This document shows, piece by piece, positions 60,564 to 61,366 of a stretch of 61,366 nucleotides of DNA. The notes beneath the pieces were generated by a model. That model did no database searches. It had not been told where the DNA came from and worked only from the letters and a program-made list of their open reading frames with translations. Made by a program: the position numbers and the translations under genes. Position 1 is the first letter of the stretch. Every line of letters starts with the position of its first letter. The DNA is from Verrucomicrobiales bacterium (GTDB lineage Bacteria > Verrucomicrobiota > Verrucomicrobiia > Verrucomicrobiales > DEV007). The stretch spans positions 1 through 61,366 of the forward strand of contig JARGPH010000003.1 of assembly GCA_029213065.1 (NCBI GenBank), read 5' to 3'.

Positions 60564-61238
60564 ATGAATCATAATCCTGTTCGAAAAACCTCCGCCTTTT
60601 CTCTCATCGAGTTGATGACGGTGATCTCAATCATGGCCGTACTTGCCACGGTCACTTTTCCCGTCGTGAAAACGGCGATGACGAGCGGGCAGATGGCGCG
60701 CGCAACCGCCGACGCCCGCAGCATAGTGATGGGCTTGCGAGCCCGCGCCGCCGACAACGGCGGGATGTTTCCCGCCGGCGAGAATGATTACGAAGAGGAC
60801 ATCACCTCATCAAACGATGCCTTCCGCTCACTGCTGCCTGATTACATCGATTCCGAGCAAATCTTCGTTCAAACCCGATCCGCCCGTGGAAAAAGCGCTG
60901 ACAATCGCTTTGATGAGCCCGCAGACATTCTGCAACCGGGAGAGAATCACTACGCTTACATCTCGGGTTTGACCGACACCAGTCGAACCGGCTGGCCACT
61001 GGTCGTCGATGGCACGAACGGTTCGGGCTACTACGTGAAAGACGTGGGGCAGAAGGGCGGCTGCTGGGAGGCTAGAAAAGCGATCGTTGCCTATGTCGGC
61101 GGTAGCGCCGAGGCGATTCGGCTTCGGGGTGACCGCGATGGCGAACGTTTCATACCCCGGGAAGGTTACCCTGACGAGAATGCCCTTGAGACCGCCTACA
61201 TGGGGGAGGGAATCGAATTGCTTGAGGCAGATGAGTAA
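60564..61238 (+). CDS. Prepilin-type N-terminal cleavage/methylation protein (pseudopilin)
   Basis: A 224-residue protein starting MNHNPVRKTSA and then FSLIELMTVISIMAVLATVT. This is a type III/IV prepilin leader: a short basic leader, cleavage before Phe, Glu at position 5 of the mature protein and a hydrophobic helix (~mature 1-22). Ala rather than the usual Gly precedes the cleavage site. The rest resembles the many Verrucomicrobia pseudopilins, with RAADNGGMFPAG after the helix and GGCWEARKAIVAYVGGSAEA near the end. It would be processed by prepilin peptidase and placed in a type II secretion or type IV pilus-like assembly. ATG 60564 was chosen because it gives a normal leader length; CCCC lies 10 nt upstream and there is no Shine-Dalgarno sequence. 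A secretion-related gene next to giant export substrates is suggestive, not proof of a link. Confidence 0.88.
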   Translation: MNHNPVRKTSAFSLIELMTVISIMAVLATVTFPVVKTAMTSGQMARATADARSIVMGLRARAADNGGMFPAGENDYEEDITSSNDAFRSLLPDYIDSEQIFVQTRSARGKSADNRFDEPADILQPGENHYAYISGLTDTSRTGWPLVVDGTNGSGYYVKDVGQKGGCWEARKAIVAYVGGSAEAIRLRGDRDGERFIPREGYPDENALETAYMGEGIELLEADE

Positions 61239-61281
61239 TGAATTGATTCCCTTTGTCCCTGAACTTTGATACGCTTTTATT

Positions 61282-61366
61282 GTGAAGTCAGGAATGTGGT
61301 TGAGTCAGCGACAGGTGAGAATGCTCATCGTCCTCCTGGCTCTTCTACCTTTGATCCCCGGAATCC
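61282..61366 (+). CDS. Start of a probable membrane protein (3' end outside window)
   Basis: GTG at 61282 (or ATG at 61294 in the same frame) begins an open frame to the window edge: MKSGMWLSQRQVR, then LIVLLALLPLIPGI. A basic start followed by a hydrophobic stretch indicates a signal anchor or signal peptide. It is 43 bp after the pseudopilin stop on the same strand, so the two may be co-transcribed. Too little is visible to name a family; a sensor kinase or secretion component would fit. Confidence 0.5.
   Translation, partial: MKSGMWLSQRQVRMLIVLLALLPLIPGI

Overview
The window is almost filled by three consecutive plus-strand genes for very large, secreted or surface-exposed repeat proteins. 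The first (2-3805) is cut by the left edge. The second (4092-33434) encodes 9780 residues and the third (33668-59878) 8736 residues, roughly 0.9-1 MDa each. After them come a convergent Nudix hydrolase gene (59902-60456, minus), a prepilin-type pseudopilin gene (60564-61238, plus) and the first 28 codons of a probable membrane protein (from 61282). The combination of a LEPR-XLL motif, autotransporter-associated beta-strand (PATR) repeats without an autotransporter barrel, and a pseudopilin beginning FSLIELM suggests Verrucomicrobiota; Planctomycetota or a related PVC lineage is possible. This placement is inference from protein style, with no 16S or housekeeping marker in view.

The giant proteins share fixed ends and differ in the middle. 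The two complete ones start with the same ~265-residue cassette: a basic N-terminus, LEPRVLFSG, an acidic stretch, and a metzincin-like zinc peptidase motif HEQGHILGLLD with a Met about 11 residues later. All three end with the same ~310-residue cassette: VCBS-like domain, short GKIGEFFG linker, Ig-like domain and a tail ending DWRKANGIP. The interiors are chains of beta-helical passenger segments. Most segments close with a sequence like YxISYxGxDGNDVVL and the next opens with either a pectate-lyase-like VYVDD entry or an ETxVxLxGGxLxISD entry. Globular domains interrupt this fabric: LamG and a beta-sandwich in the first protein; a ConA-like lectin domain, a six-blade SBBP propeller and three MAM-like domains in the third.

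The two complete giant genes also share promoter-like DNA just upstream of the start (TTTCCA/TATTCA, 17-bp spacer, TATAAA/CATAAA). Neither has a Shine-Dalgarno sequence. In the 4092 gene, the interval between the -10-like box and the ATG contains a C6-A-C8 tract, a candidate for slippage-driven phase variation. A plausible reading is a modular family of giant adhesin or matrix proteins with constant export/processing ends and exchangeable binding interiors. Function, export route and expression are not shown by the sequence.
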